A stretch of DNA of 39,651 nucleotides from Gammaproteobacteria bacterium (GCA_029941465.1 JAPYQN010000001.1:129708-169358); one strand, 5' to 3'. Numbered from the stretch's first letter, positions 17,802 to 27,061 are shown. Numbers and translations are program-made. Notes: generated by a model not told the origin, from the sequence alone.

Positions 17802-17999
17802 ATGCCAAAATTAAAAACAAATAGAGGGGCTGCAAAAAGGTTTAAAAAAACTGGAAGCGGTAAATATAAAAAAAGTTCATCGCATATGAACCACATATTA
17901 ACTAAAAAAAGCAGTAAAAGAAAAAGACATCTTAGATCTTCTTCTCTTATTGCAGATGCGGATGTAAAGAGCGTAAAAAAACTCTTACCCTATAGTTAA
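17802..17999 (+). CDS. rpmI: 50S ribosomal protein L35
   Basis: The 65-aa, very basic protein has the L35 signature [21 protein letters not shown] and [15 protein letters not shown]. It assembles into the large subunit. It lies 13 nt after infC and 14 nt before rplT. In the canonical operon it is translationally coupled to L20 control. Normal length and start. Confidence 0.97.
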   Translation: MPKLKTNRGAAKRFKKTGSGKYKKSSSHMNHILTKKSSKRKRHLRSSSLIADADVKSVKKLLPYS

Positions 18000-18013
18000 A
18001 TTAAGGAAAAAAA

Positions 18014-18376
18014 ATGGCTAGAGTAAAAAGAGGCGTTACCTCAAAAACAAAACATAAAAAAGTACTGAAGAAAACTAAAGGTCAGTACGGTGCTAGAAGT
18101 CGCCTGATTAAGGTCGCTAAACAGGCAGCAACTAAAGCTGGTCAATATGCCTACAGAGACAGAAGAAAAAAGAAAGGTCATTTCAGATCCTTATGGATAA
18201 TTCGAATTAATGCAGCAGCTAGGTTGTCTGACCTATCTTATAGTAAATTCATGAACGGTTTAAAATCTGCCAATATAGAGATAGATAGGAAAATTCTGGC
18301 TGATCTTGCTGTCAATGATTTAGAGGCATTTAAAGCACTCTCAGAAAAGGCTAAAGCAGCTTTAGAGAATTCTTAA
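18014..18376 (+). CDS. rplT: 50S ribosomal protein L20
   Basis: The 120-aa protein begins [19 protein letters not shown], followed by GQYGARSRL, the long basic N-terminal helix that binds 23S rRNA. The globular C-terminus ([20 protein letters not shown]) is intact. L20 is an early assembly protein and in enterics represses rpmI-rplT through an mRNA pseudoknot; I did not find a convincing pseudoknot here. AGGAAAAAAA precedes the ATG, and pheS follows after a single base. Confidence 0.97.
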   Translation: MARVKRGVTSKTKHKKVLKKTKGQYGARSRLIKVAKQAATKAGQYAYRDRRKKKGHFRSLWIIRINAAARLSDLSYSKFMNGLKSANIEIDRKILADLAVNDLEAFKALSEKAKAALENS

Positions 18377-18377
18377 T

Positions 18378-19364
18378 ATGACTGACCGTTTGTCAGATCT
18401 ATCTAAACGAGCTCTCAAAGACATTAGAAACAGTTCCACTCTAGAAGAACTTGATTCTGTTAGAGTTCAGTATTTAGGAAAAAAAGGAAGTGTCAGTATT
18501 CAACTGAAAAAGCTTTCAGATCTTGATCCAAGTGATCGCCCTAGAATTGGAAAAGAAGTCAATAAACTTAAAAAGTTAGTTGATCAAGAAATTACTAATA
18601 AGAAAAATTCACTCAATGATGAGAAAATTAAATCCAATATTGAAGACTCTTCTCTAGATGTCACAATGCCTGGAAGAACATCAATAATTGGCAATCCACA
18701 CCCAGTCTCTTCCACGTTAAATGAAATTGAAAAAATATTTTTAAATGCAGGCTTTCTTGTTGAAGATGGCCCAGAAATAGAGGATGAGTATCATAATTTT
18801 ACAGCTTTAAATATTCCAGAAAATCATCCTGCCAGAGCTATGCATGATACTTTTTATTTTAATACACAGTATTTACTTAGAACCCATACATCACCTATTC
18901 AGATAAGATCTATGGAAAAATACGGTGTACCCATACGTGTAATTGCACCTGGTAAGGTCTATCGAAGAGATTCAGATATTACGCACACGCCTATGTTTCA
19001 TCAAATTGAAGGCCTAGTAATTGATAAAGATATTAACTTTACCCATCTTAAAGGGATTCTACATGACTTTATAAATACATTTTTTGAAGATGATATGAAA
19101 TTGAGATTTAGGCCTTCTTATTTCCCTTTTACAGAACCTTCAGCTGAAGTAGATTTATTATCAAAAGACAATCATTGGCTCGAAATTCTTGGGTGCGGTA
19201 TGGTCCACCCAAAGGTATTAACTAATCTAGGGATAGATAATGAAACATTCAATGGGTATGCATTTGGTATGGGCGTAGAAAGGCTTGCAATGCTTAAATA
19301 TGGGATCAATGATATCCGGCTTTTTTATGAAAACGATTTAAACTTTTTAAACCAATTTAAATAA
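18378..19364 (+). CDS. pheS: Phenylalanyl-tRNA synthetase alpha subunit
   Basis: The 328-aa protein is standard length for PheS. Residues 1-90 form the N-terminal coiled coil that contacts tRNA-Phe. The class II catalytic core follows, with PHPVSSTLNEIEKIF, LRTHTSPIQIRSM (motif 2 region), GKVYRRDSDITHTPMFHQIEGL and motif 3 GYAFGMGVERLAMLKYGI. It forms the alpha2beta2 enzyme with PheT, encoded 3 nt downstream. No phe attenuator is seen because the genes are embedded in the ribosomal operon. Confidence 0.97.
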   Translation: MTDRLSDLSKRALKDIRNSSTLEELDSVRVQYLGKKGSVSIQLKKLSDLDPSDRPRIGKEVNKLKKLVDQEITNKKNSLNDEKIKSNIEDSSLDVTMPGRTSIIGNPHPVSSTLNEIEKIFLNAGFLVEDGPEIEDEYHNFTALNIPENHPARAMHDTFYFNTQYLLRTHTSPIQIRSMEKYGVPIRVIAPGKVYRRDSDITHTPMFHQIEGLVIDKDINFTHLKGILHDFINTFFEDDMKLRFRPSYFPFTEPSAEVDLLSKDNHWLEILGCGMVHPKVLTNLGIDNETFNGYAFGMGVERLAMLKYGINDIRLFYENDLNFLNQFK

Positions 19365-19367
19365 TTT

Positions 19368-21410
19368 ATGAAACTTCCAGTTGAATGGCTTAAGGAGCAC
19401 AATAAAAAGGATACTGATGTTCATAATCTTATCCATAAGTTAACTCTTGCTGGTATTGAATGTAAATTAATTAATCATAATAATAAACCGGTTATTGATT
19501 TCTCGTTAACACCCAACCGTGCTGATTGTTTTAGTCTCAAAGGAATTTTGCAAGAAATTGCAGCAATCGATAATAAAAAATTAAAAAAGCTCAAGACTCA
19601 AACCTCAAAGATTAACCATAACCAAACCCTCCCAGTAGAAATTGAGTCAACTCAGGATTGTCCTGTGTTTATCACTCGAGTTATTAAAGATTTTGACAAT
19701 AAAATTAGCTCACCACAATGGCTTAAAGATCGACTTGAACTATGTGGGTTCAAATCAGTTAATTTAGTCGTGGATATCGCTAACTATGTGATGCTAGAAA
19801 CTGGCCAACCCCTTCATACATATGACTTTGATAGCGTAGACTCAAAGATTATTGTTCGTAGAGCTAAAAACAAAGAATTAATTAAAATTCTTGATGGAAG
19901 CAGTAAAATCTTAAATAAAGATTTTCTTGTTATTGCAGATAAAGATAAAACACTAGGTATAGCGGGCATTATGGGAAGTGAAGCATCAGGTATCTCTGAA
20001 ACAACCACTTCCATACTTTTAGAATCTGCATACTTTAATTTTGAAACAATTATGGGAAAATCACGCTTACTTAATTTATACAGTGAAGCTAGTTTAAGAT
20101 TTGAAAGAGGAGTAGACCCCAATATTCAATCTCATGCAGTGGAACGATTTACAGAATTGTTAAACCAGGAAGCAGGTGGTAATAACGGTCCAATTAAACA
20201 AACATTAAGTAATAAAGATAAGCCAGAGAATAAGTTTATTTTTCTTAGAAAAAACCAAATAAGAAAAACTTTAGGTGTAACTATCCCAAATAAATCTATT
20301 GTCAATATCCTTAAAAGATTAAACATGGAGCTGCAAGAAAAAGACTTTGGTTATGAAGGATGGAGTGTAAAGGCGCCAAGTTACCGTTTTGATCTTCAAG
20401 ATGAATGCGATTTAATTGAAGAAATAGCGAGAATTTATGGATATGAAAAAATACCTGAATCCACAGAAAAGCAAAATATAAATCTTCAGTTAAGCTCCTT
20501 GAGAGTAGAAAAGAAAAATAAGATTAGTAACCTTCTCTGCAACTTTGGCTATTCAGAAGTTGTTAACTACAGTTTTGTTAGTCCAGCAATGAATTTACTA
20601 TCAAAAAAATCATACTCTGATGCCTTAGATATACAAAACCCTTTGTCTATTGATATGTCTGTTATGCGAAACTCATTGTGGCCAGGTCTAATGACTAATC
20701 TTTCACATAATATAAAAAGACAACAAAATGATATTTGTTTATTTGAGATTGGAAAAGTCTTCTCTTCTCATAAAAAAATACCAGATGAAAAGCTTGTAAT
20801 ATCAGGACTTGCCTATGGAAATAGACACAATGAGCAATGGGGCGAGACAACTAAATCCGTTGATTTCTATGATGTTAAAGGACATCTAGAGGATATATTT
20901 AATCAATTTCAAATAACTGGAAATATTTCATTTAAAAAAATTAAGCATAATATGCTGTGTCCTGGTAAAAGTGCTTCAATTCAACTTAGAAATAAAACAA
21001 TAGGCTTCATTGGTGAACTAAATCCAGAATTATCTGATGAGCTTAAACTGGACTCAAACCCAGTTATGTTTGAGTTAGATTATGATGCCCTTAAAATGAA
21101 TAAACAGATTAACCATATTCCCACTAAATATTTTCCATATTCTAGAAGAGATCTTTCTATATTAATGGATATTGATATGGAAATTAAATCCATAATAAAA
21201 ATGATAGATGCTCTTAAAATCAAAGACTTAAGTAAAATAATTATTTTTGATGTGTACATGGGTGATAAGATGTCTGCTGATAAAAAAAGTGTCGCTCTAG
21301 GGTTGATTTTTCAATCAAAATCACGCACCCTAAAAGATGATGAGATCGATAAATATATGCTGAAAATAAATCAACTTATACTCAAAGAAATGAATCTAAT
21401 AATAAGATAA
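19368..21410 (+). CDS. pheT: Phenylalanyl-tRNA synthetase beta subunit lacking the B2 tRNA-binding domain
   Basis: The protein is 680 aa, against about 795 in E. coli. The N-terminus ([11 protein letters not shown]...LTLAGIE) runs directly into [13 protein letters not shown]. The intervening roughly 110-residue OB-fold/EMAP-II-like B2 domain is missing, with the junction near residues 34-42. The rest is intact: the B3/B4 editing domain ([23 protein letters not shown]), the B5 and B6-7 catalytic-like domains ([27 protein letters not shown]) and the C-terminal FDX-ACB domain ([10 protein letters not shown]). The frame is open throughout and no decayed B2 remnant is visible. The stop overlaps the ihfA start by one base (TAATG). 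Confidence 0.95.
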   Translation: MKLPVEWLKEHNKKDTDVHNLIHKLTLAGIECKLINHNNKPVIDFSLTPNRADCFSLKGILQEIAAIDNKKLKKLKTQTSKINHNQTLPVEIESTQDCPVFITRVIKDFDNKISSPQWLKDRLELCGFKSVNLVVDIANYVMLETGQPLHTYDFDSVDSKIIVRRAKNKELIKILDGSSKILNKDFLVIADKDKTLGIAGIMGSEASGISETTTSILLESAYFNFETIMGKSRLLNLYSEASLRFERGVDPNIQSHAVERFTELLNQEAGGNNGPIKQTLSNKDKPENKFIFLRKNQIRKTLGVTIPNKSIVNILKRLNMELQEKDFGYEGWSVKAPSYRFDLQDECDLIEEIARIYGYEKIPESTEKQNINLQLSSLRVEKKNKISNLLCNFGYSEVVNYSFVSPAMNLLSKKSYSDALDIQNPLSIDMSVMRNSLWPGLMTNLSHNIKRQQNDICLFEIGKVFSSHKKIPDEKLVISGLAYGNRHNEQWGETTKSVDFYDVKGHLEDIFNQFQITGNISFKKIKHNMLCPGKSASIQLRNKTIGFIGELNPELSDELKLDSNPVMFELDYDALKMNKQINHIPTKYFPYSRRDLSILMDIDMEIKSIIKMIDALKIKDLSKIIIFDVYMGDKMSADKKSVALGLIFQSKSRTLKDDEIDKYMLKINQLILKEMNLIIR

Positions 21411-21709
21411 TGACCTTAACAAAATCAGACATCGTTGAAGACTTAAACAATGAAATAGGTCTTAATAAAAGAGAAGCTAAAGAATTAGTAGACTCTCTAT
21501 TTAATAATATAAAAAATAAATTAGAGAAAGGCCATGAAGTTAAGCTTTCAGGTTTTGGTAATTTCCAACTAAAAAATAAATCACCCAGACCTGGTAGAAA
21601 TCCACGAACTGGTGAAGATGTTGAAATAACAGCACGAAAGGTTGTTACATTTAAATCAGGTCAGAAATTAAAGGAAGCAGTCAAGACTTTATCAAGTGAT
21701 TCAGAATAA
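21410..21709 (+). CDS. ihfA: Integration host factor alpha subunit
   Basis: The 99-aa HU/IHF-family DNA-bending protein has an N-terminal helical dimerisation domain ([24 protein letters not shown]) and the beta-arm with the intercalating Pro ([27 protein letters not shown]). The position directly after pheT is diagnostic for ihfA rather than hupB. Its IhfB partner is not in the window. The start overlaps the pheT stop, and the merR-like gene overlaps its 3' end. Confidence 0.95.
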   Translation: MTLTKSDIVEDLNNEIGLNKREAKELVDSLFNNIKNKLEKGHEVKLSGFGNFQLKNKSPRPGRNPRTGEDVEITARKVVTFKSGQKLKEAVKTLSSDSE

Positions 21710-22037
21710 CCCTCAACTTCCCTCAATACCTACAAAAAGATATTTTACTATTAGTGAAGCTAGCGATCTGTGTAAAGTAGAGGCTCATGTATTAAGATAT
21801 TGGGAACAGGAATTTACACAACTAAAACCCATAAAAAGACGGGGAAATAGAAGATACTATCAAAGACATGACGTCCTCCTTATAAGACAAATCAAAGAAT
21901 TACTCTATGATAGTGGATACACTATTAAAGGAGCAAAACAGAAACTAACACATGATGAAACTGAAAAAGTTTCAAAACAATCAACATTAAGTGATGTTAG
22001 ATCTGATCTTGAAGCAATCATTGATATCTTAGATTAA
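21696..22037 (+). CDS. MerR-family transcriptional regulator
   Basis: The 113-aa protein has a MerR winged-helix domain ([25 protein letters not shown]...[22 protein letters not shown]) and a short coiled C-terminus with no obvious ligand domain. The GTG start at 21696 overlaps ihfA by 14 nt; no ATG exists in the first 110 codons. A MerR-like gene directly after ihfA is a conserved gammaproteobacterial arrangement. The target genes are not known. Confidence 0.88.
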   Translation: MIQNNPQLPSIPTKRYFTISEASDLCKVEAHVLRYWEQEFTQLKPIKRRGNRRYYQRHDVLLIRQIKELLYDSGYTIKGAKQKLTHDETEKVSKQSTLSDVRSDLEAIIDILD

Positions 22038-22047
22038 TATTTTTCTA

Positions 22048-22121
22048 CGGGGCGTGGCGCAGCCTGGTAGCGCACCTGAATGGGGTTCAGGGGGTCAGAG
22101 GTTCAAATCCTCTCGTCCCGA
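22048..22121 (+). tRNA. tRNA-Pro (GGG)
   Basis: A full cloverleaf can be drawn. The acceptor CGGGGCG pairs with CGTCCCG (one G-U pair), the D-arm is GCGCAGCCTGGTAGCGC, the anticodon stem CCTGA/TCAGG encloses loop ATGGGGT with anticodon GGG, and the T-arm is AGAGGTTCAAATCCTCT. The discriminator is A. The next bases are TATT, so CCA is not encoded. C1-G72 is typical of bacterial tRNA-Pro. Confidence 0.95.
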
Positions 22122-22129
22122 TATTTTCT

Positions 22130-22588
22130 TTAGTTCTTTGTATGTCCGTTAATGACTCTAGATATTTGTCGCCTAGAATAACCTGTATCTGCAGCTATAG
22201 CATCTATAGACCAATTCATTTTATTAAGCTCCAAAACTCTCAAATGCCTATTCTTAACTGTTTTAGTTCTTTTATTAGTAACTTTCAGAAGTTTCTCTAT
22301 AGAGTCAACTAAAATATCACTATAATTTTGATCCCTAGCCGTAGAACAGTGATCCCATAACATTATAAGGTTATAACAAGCATCTTCAGCATCATCTCTC
22401 CTTAAAGCCTCACGAAGAAAATGCGTTCTAAAAATAATATGACATGCTTCTTTTAAGTCTTCATCAATGGATTCTTTATTGAGGTAATTTTGGATAGCTT
22501 TAAGCTCTGCTTGCAAACCAAAACTAGCTAAGGTTAGACCTGCTTTAAATTCTAATTCTCTAATTACATTGTCTACAATATTGTTCAA
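22130..22588 (-). CDS. Unrecognised protein with C-terminal helix-turn-helix
   Basis: I do not recognise this 152-aa family. The body (residues 1-105) is predicted helical, with acidic and basic patches and two Cys (DACYNLIMLWDHC). Residues about 105-120 are basic (NKRTKTVKNRHLR). The end (WSIDAIAADTGYSRRQISRVINGH) looks like a recognition-type helix-turn-helix of the kind seen in resolvases and Trp-repressor-like proteins. The stop lies 9 nt from the 3' end of tRNA-Pro on the opposite strand. It could be a small DNA-binding regulator or a remnant of an integrated element; nothing else mobile is visible. Confidence 0.65.
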   Translation of the reverse strand: MNNIVDNVIRELEFKAGLTLASFGLQAELKAIQNYLNKESIDEDLKEACHIIFRTHFLREALRRDDAEDACYNLIMLWDHCSTARDQNYSDILVDSIEKLLKVTNKRTKTVKNRHLRVLELNKMNWSIDAIAADTGYSRRQISRVINGHTKN

Positions 22589-22659
22589 AATATAAATACT
22601 GTCTATTCTTTTTCCGTTAACATTATAATTATTTAAGAATTTTTAAGATAAAAATACAA

Positions 22660-23691
22660 ATGAAAAGTGAAAATGCATATCTAATCCTTCTGGGTATAAT
22701 CACCATATTATTCTCAACACTGTTGTTTGACTATTTCATTCCTATTTTCTGGGCAGTCATTTTTTCAATACTTTTCTCCCCAATGCACAATGTCATAAAC
22801 CGATATATAAATAGACCTTCGCTCTCAAGTTGTTTAACTCTAATTGGTATCTTATGCATAGTCATCTTACCTAGTTTTTTTATTCTTGCTGCAATCACAA
22901 ATGAAATTTATCAAATACTTTCAAATATAGAATCAGGTCAATATGATATTCAGTCCTTCACAAAATCAGCCATAAGTATATTACCGCTCCTTGAGCAAAC
23001 AATAGATAAATTAGGCCTAAATATTGAAATGATTGGTAAGCAATTAAATGACTTTGCCTATGGTGTTGCTCAATTTTCCTACTCTGCCGTAATAAGAGCT
23101 AGTGAAAATATTGTTAATTTTGTTATCTCATTGTTGGTAATGGTTTACCTACTATTCTTTTTTCTAAGGGATGGTACAACTATTTTAGATGCCTGCATAG
23201 AAGCATTCCCATTGGAGGATCAGCATGAAAAATTTCTTTTAGATCAATTTAACCATGTTACAAAAGCAACCATTAAAGGTACTTTTTTAGTTGCATTATC
23301 ACAAGGTTTTCTTGGGTTTATAATCCTAACCCTGCTAAATGTTCAGGGCGCTGCATTGTGGGGCTTTATTATGGCTCTTTTTAGTATTTTACCTGGTATT
23401 GGAACTGCTATCGTATGGTTACCTATTGCTCTAGTACTCTTTTATAAGGGATTATGGTTCGAAGCTTCAATCTTAATATTTTCAGGTTTCTTTATAATTG
23501 GTATTGTTGATAACTTACTGAGGCCTTATTTAATCAGCAAAGAAACTAAATTACCTGATTATCTAGTATTGCTAACCACCATTGGAGGAATCAGTTTATT
23601 TGGAATATCTGGGTTTGTATTAGGGCCAATTATTGCAGCACTTTTTATTTCGTTATGGTCATTAATGAAAAAGATGAATGCACAGCCATAG
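22660..23691 (+). CDS. AI-2E family transporter (PerM/YdiK-like permease)
   Basis: The 343-aa inner-membrane protein has about seven to eight hydrophobic helices and the family landmarks SQGFLGFIILTLLNVQGAALWGFIMALFSILPGIGTAIVWLP and DNLLRPYLISKETKLPDYLVLL. Members export small molecules or ions: the name comes from AI-2 export by TqsA, and others act as Na+/H+ antiporters. The substrate is therefore unassigned. A TATAAT at 22624-22629 may be its -10. The flavoprotein gene follows after 15 nt. Confidence 0.9.
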   Translation: MKSENAYLILLGIITILFSTLLFDYFIPIFWAVIFSILFSPMHNVINRYINRPSLSSCLTLIGILCIVILPSFFILAAITNEIYQILSNIESGQYDIQSFTKSAISILPLLEQTIDKLGLNIEMIGKQLNDFAYGVAQFSYSAVIRASENIVNFVISLLVMVYLLFFFLRDGTTILDACIEAFPLEDQHEKFLLDQFNHVTKATIKGTFLVALSQGFLGFIILTLLNVQGAALWGFIMALFSILPGIGTAIVWLPIALVLFYKGLWFEASILIFSGFFIIGIVDNLLRPYLISKETKLPDYLVLLTTIGGISLFGISGFVLGPIIAALFISLWSLMKKMNAQP

Positions 23692-23706
23692 CATACACAT
23701 ATAAAG

Positions 23707-25122
23707 ATGCCTCTAAATTTAAATCACTTTTTAAAGGAATTTGAAATAATAGTTGGTACCAATAACTGCATCTCTGATCAATCAAAGATAAAAGATTATC
23801 TTGAAGACTGGAGAGGGCAAATCAGAGGTTCTACCCCCCTAATACTATTTCCAAAAGCTTTAGATGAGGTTCAAAAAATTGTTTCACTTTGTTTTCTTAA
23901 CGATATCAAAATTGTAAGTCAGGGTGGAAACACGAGCTTATGTGGAGCTAATCTTCCTCAATCAAGCAAACATCAAATAGAAATTGTTTTGAATACTTCA
24001 AAATTAAATAAATTCTTGAGTTTTGATCCATACAATCAATCAATCATTGTAGAATCAGGCTGCATTCTTCAGAATATCCAAGAAATAGCAGATGACAATG
24101 ATCTATTTTTTCCTTTGAGTCTTAGTGCTGAAGGGTCATGCCAAATTGGTGGCAATGCTTCAACCAACGCTGGAGGAGTTAATGTTCTGAAATATGGCAT
24201 GACGAGGGATCAAGTTATGGGGATTGAAGTTGTGCTTCCTGATGGTTCTATTTTTTCAGATCTAAAATCATTAAAAAAAGATAATACTGGCTATGATTTA
24301 AAACAACTCTTTATTGGCGCTGAAGGAACATTAGGGGTAATTACAAAAGTGAGTCTAAAACTTGCATCTAAGCCAAAAAATACGGTGACATGCATGGTTG
24401 CCGTTAAATCTGTTGAAGATGCTATCAATCTTTTACAAAACACAAAAATAGCTTTCAGAGACAACGTCTCAGCGTTTGAATTCATGAGTGACACATGCAT
24501 TCAAGCTATAGAAAAATATTTGAATCATATGAAATTACCCCTCGGATCTAATCACTCATGGCAGATTATTTTTGAAATCATTAACCAGGAAGAACAAGAT
24601 ATTATTAATTTCCTTGGAAATCATATTGAATCAGGTCAAATTATTGATGGATTAATTGCTAACTCTGAAAAAGAAAAGAATGAAATATGGTTAGTTAGAC
24701 ATAGTATTTCAGAGGCTGAAAAACTATCCGGCAATGGTATTCATCATGATATTTCAATACCTATCAAGCGAATTCCTGAATTTCTTAAAATGGCAAAACC
24801 GGCTATGAAAAAAATAGTAGGCTCATCAATTGTTTATACCTTTGGTCATCTGGGAGATGGAAATCTTCATTTTACTAAAACACAACCTGAGACTATGTCT
24901 GAAAGTGATTTTTTAGATAAAACCCATGAAATCAATCGTAGCGTACATGATACTGCAGAAACTTTAGGCGGTTCATTTAGCGCTGAACACGGAATCGGAT
25001 CAAAACTGATGGATGATTTGGTTCATTTTTCTGATCCTGTAAAGATTCAACTAATGCAAACCATTAAAAAATCTGTGGATCCAAAAAATATAATGAACCC
25101 CAATAAGCTGATTAAAATCTAA
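23707..25122 (+). CDS. FAD-linked 2-hydroxyacid dehydrogenase (GlcD/D2HGDH family)
   Basis: The 471-aa protein has a PCMH-type FAD domain (residues about 35-215: VSQGGNTSLCGA, GGNASTNAGGVNVLKYGMTRDQV, DLKQLFIGAEGTLGVIT). The FAD-oxidase C-terminal domain has the metal/substrate motif FGHLGDGNLHF and the ending SAEHGIGSK...DPKNIMNPNKL. This matches D-2-hydroxyglutarate dehydrogenase and D-lactate dehydrogenase (cytochrome-linked) relatives. The EDWRGQIRG stretch near the N-terminus favours the D2HGDH-type branch. It probably oxidises a D-2-hydroxyacid and passes electrons to an ETF or the respiratory chain. Confidence 0.87.
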   Translation: MPLNLNHFLKEFEIIVGTNNCISDQSKIKDYLEDWRGQIRGSTPLILFPKALDEVQKIVSLCFLNDIKIVSQGGNTSLCGANLPQSSKHQIEIVLNTSKLNKFLSFDPYNQSIIVESGCILQNIQEIADDNDLFFPLSLSAEGSCQIGGNASTNAGGVNVLKYGMTRDQVMGIEVVLPDGSIFSDLKSLKKDNTGYDLKQLFIGAEGTLGVITKVSLKLASKPKNTVTCMVAVKSVEDAINLLQNTKIAFRDNVSAFEFMSDTCIQAIEKYLNHMKLPLGSNHSWQIIFEIINQEEQDIINFLGNHIESGQIIDGLIANSEKEKNEIWLVRHSISEAEKLSGNGIHHDISIPIKRIPEFLKMAKPAMKKIVGSSIVYTFGHLGDGNLHFTKTQPETMSESDFLDKTHEINRSVHDTAETLGGSFSAEHGIGSKLMDDLVHFSDPVKIQLMQTIKKSVDPKNIMNPNKLIKI

Positions 25123-25206
25123 ACCTTAAATGAGTAATCTTTGCTTGGATCCTTAAATGCTAGATCATTAACTTCTTTTAGAATCTGATTCATAACAGTT
25201 TGATTT

Positions 25207-25235
25207 AAAAACTGGGAATGACTAAAAAACCAGTT
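25207..25235 (-). terminator. Possible weak terminator of the his operon
   Basis: On the minus strand AACTGG and CCAGTT form a 6-bp stem with a 14-nt loop, followed by TTT. It lies 38 nt after the hisE stop. The stem is short and the U-tract poor, so this is tentative. Nothing better is seen in the 150-bp gap, which also holds a convergent 24-codon minus-strand ORF. Confidence 0.3.
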
Positions 25236-25272
25236 CTTCTATAATTATTAAGTTGGGAGTCAGAGAGTTGCA

Positions 25273-25578
25273 TTATTTTTCCTTATGTCTATTCGCCAAT
25301 TCACTTGAAATCTCATTTAAGCTTAGATCGGAAGACTGAAGCAATACCAACATGTGATAAATTAGATCAGATGCTTCCCAAATAATATCATCACTTGAAG
25401 AGTTATCGTCTAAGTAAGCGACTGCAAGTTCACCACTTTCTTCAATTAACTTCTTGGCAATTAATTTTCGACCACCATCTAAAAGGGTGTTTGTATAACT
25501 TCCTGTGATTGGATTATTAATCCTTTCTTGAATTATTTCTTCTAGTTGAAAAATAAAATTATCTGAAATACTGTTCAT
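25273..25578 (-). CDS. hisE: Phosphoribosyl-ATP pyrophosphatase (HisE only)
   Basis: The 101-aa protein is an all-helical MazG-like PRA-PH. Metal-binding acidic clusters are [13 protein letters not shown] and [13 protein letters not shown]. It hydrolyses phosphoribosyl-ATP to PR-AMP, the second histidine step. It is not fused to the cyclohydrolase domain HisI, unlike the enteric HisIE, and no hisI is found in the window. ATGA overlap with hisF; last gene of the operon. Confidence 0.93.
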   Translation of the reverse strand: MNSISDNFIFQLEEIIQERINNPITGSYTNTLLDGGRKLIAKKLIEESGELAVAYLDDNSSSDDIIWEASDLIYHMLVLLQSSDLSLNEISSELANRHKEK

Positions 25579-26342
25579 AGTCTTACCTCTATTTTATTAT
25601 CTTTCAGGTGTGTTTTTAAATCAGATATTTTGATGATATCTTTATGAAAAACTGAAGCTGCCAAGGCGCCACTAACATCACTTTTTAAAAAAACATCAAC
25701 AAAATGATCAATTGTTCCTGCACCACCTGAAGCAATGAGCGGAACATCTGAAAATCTCTTCATCTCCGAAAGTTGTAAAATATCATAACCTTTCCTAACG
25801 CCATCCTGATTTATGCAATTTAGGACAATTTCACCTGCACCTCTATCTTGAACCTCTTTTAACCATTCAGCTGTGAGTTTACCGGTTTGTTTTGTTTTAT
25901 CGGGATCTCCTGTATAGCTATAGACATAATATTGATCATTCATTTGGCAACTATCTATACCAACAACTACACATTGACTACCAAATTTATCCGCGAGAGT
26001 ATTGATTAATTTAGGTTGGTTGATCGCAGGTGTATTAATTGAAATTTTATCAGCACCAAAGTTAAGTATTTCTTCTGCGTCTACTATTGATTTAATGCCG
26101 CCAGCAACGCAAAAGGGTATATTGATATGTCTTGCAACTTCGTTGACCCATGAACGATCAACACGCCTACCTTCAGGACTAGCAGTTATATCATAAAAGA
26201 CAATTTCATCTGCCCCCTGATGGCTATATTTACTAGCTAAATCAATGATGTCTCCAACAACTTTATGATTTCTGAATTTAACTCCTTTAACCACCATGCC
26301 ATCTTTAACATCTAGACAAGATATTATTCTTCTTGTAAGAAT
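25575..26342 (-). CDS. hisF: Imidazole glycerol phosphate synthase cyclase subunit, probable AUU start
   Basis: The protein is 255 aa when started at ATT (26342). The track start (ATG 26297) would delete residues 1-15 and with them catalytic Asp11. Upstream in frame the sequence reads [15 protein letters not shown], which superimposes on the HisF N-terminus (M-L-x-K-R-I-I-x-C-L-D-V) with Asp exactly at position 11. An in-frame TAA lies at 26355-26357, and no ATG, GTG or TTG exists between it and 26297. AAGGAG sits 8 nt before the ATT. Other motifs are FCVAGGI, the second catalytic Asp in CVVVGIDSC, and [11 protein letters not shown]. It overlaps hisA by 19 nt and partners HisH. Confidence 0.9.
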   Translation of the reverse strand: MLTRRIISCLDVKDGMVVKGVKFRNHKVVGDIIDLASKYSHQGADEIVFYDITASPEGRRVDRSWVNEVARHINIPFCVAGGIKSIVDAEEILNFGADKISINTPAINQPKLINTLADKFGSQCVVVGIDSCQMNDQYYVYSYTGDPDKTKQTGKLTAEWLKEVQDRGAGEIVLNCINQDGVRKGYDILQLSEMKRFSDVPLIASGGAGTIDHFVDVFLKSDVSGALAASVFHKDIIKISDLKTHLKDNKIEVRL

Positions 26343-27061
26343 TTTTTTATCTCCTTATCTGTGATTTTTTGTTCTAAAAGTGATTTTCCAGCAACAGCAG
26401 CATACATTGATAGGTCTCTTAGTTTTTGAAGATCGTTTAAACTACTTATGCCACCTGAACAAATAATTTTAGAATCTACAGAATGTTCCATGCACTGCTC
26501 ATAAAGGGCTAGATTAGGCCCTAGTAATGTTCCGTCTTTATTGATGTCAGTTATTAGAAAGTGAAAGAATCCACTATTATTAAATTTATTTAGCATTGAC
26601 CATAAATCTAAATCAGTCTGTTTTTGCCAACCATCTATCATCACCATTGGCATGTTATTATCAATAGAGATATCTAAAGCAATGATCACTCTTGATCTAT
26701 CATCCACATCAAGGCATTCGATAAATTCATCAAATTTTGTTATGGCAAAACTTCCTATCACAAGTTGCGTCAGGTCAGATTTTATCCATTTTCTTATAAG
26801 CTCTGGGTTTCTAATGCCACCTCCCATTTGAATTTTTAAATCAATGCAATTTAAGAGATTTTCTATTATCTCAGTATTAGTATTGACACCATCTTTTGAA
26901 CCATTCAAATCCACTAGGTGAAGATTGGTGCAGCCTAATTTTTGATAATGCTTTGCAAGTTCAATTGGATCTAAATCGTAATACGTCACTTCATCAAAAT
27001 TACCTTGATAAAGTCGTACACATTTCTGATTCAGAAGATCAATTGCAGGAATTAATTTCAT
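26324..27061 (-). CDS. hisA: Phosphoribosylformimino-AICAR ribotide isomerase
   Basis: The 245-aa TIM-barrel isomerase performs the Amadori rearrangement of ProFAR to PRFAR. The N-terminal [20 protein letters not shown] carries catalytic Asp8. The second catalytic Asp is in [12 protein letters not shown], with phosphate-binding GGGIRN and CSGGISS. Normal length. Its last codons contain the ribosome-binding site and start of hisF, so the two should be translationally coupled. It follows hisH by 5 nt. Confidence 0.96.
   Translation of the reverse strand: MKLIPAIDLLNQKCVRLYQGNFDEVTYYDLDPIELAKHYQKLGCTNLHLVDLNGSKDGVNTNTEIIENLLNCIDLKIQMGGGIRNPELIRKWIKSDLTQLVIGSFAITKFDEFIECLDVDDRSRVIIALDISIDNNMPMVMIDGWQKQTDLDLWSMLNKFNNSGFFHFLITDINKDGTLLGPNLALYEQCMEHSVDSKIICSGGISSLNDLQKLRDLSMYAAVAGKSLLEQKITDKEIKKFLQEE
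26351..26356 (-). promoter_or_regulatory. Shine-Dalgarno that decides the hisF AUU start
   Basis: AAGGAG on the minus strand, inside the 3' end of hisA, is spaced 8 nt from ATT at 26342. The later ATG at 26297 is preceded by GATGTTAAAGATGGC, with no comparable site. Confidence 0.75.

Noticed and set aside
25119-25193. 24-codon minus-strand ORF after hisE (MNQILKEVNDLAFKDPSKDY...)
   Set aside because: There is no ribosome-binding site, its stop overlaps the convergent flavoprotein stop, and it matches nothing I recognise; most likely chance.
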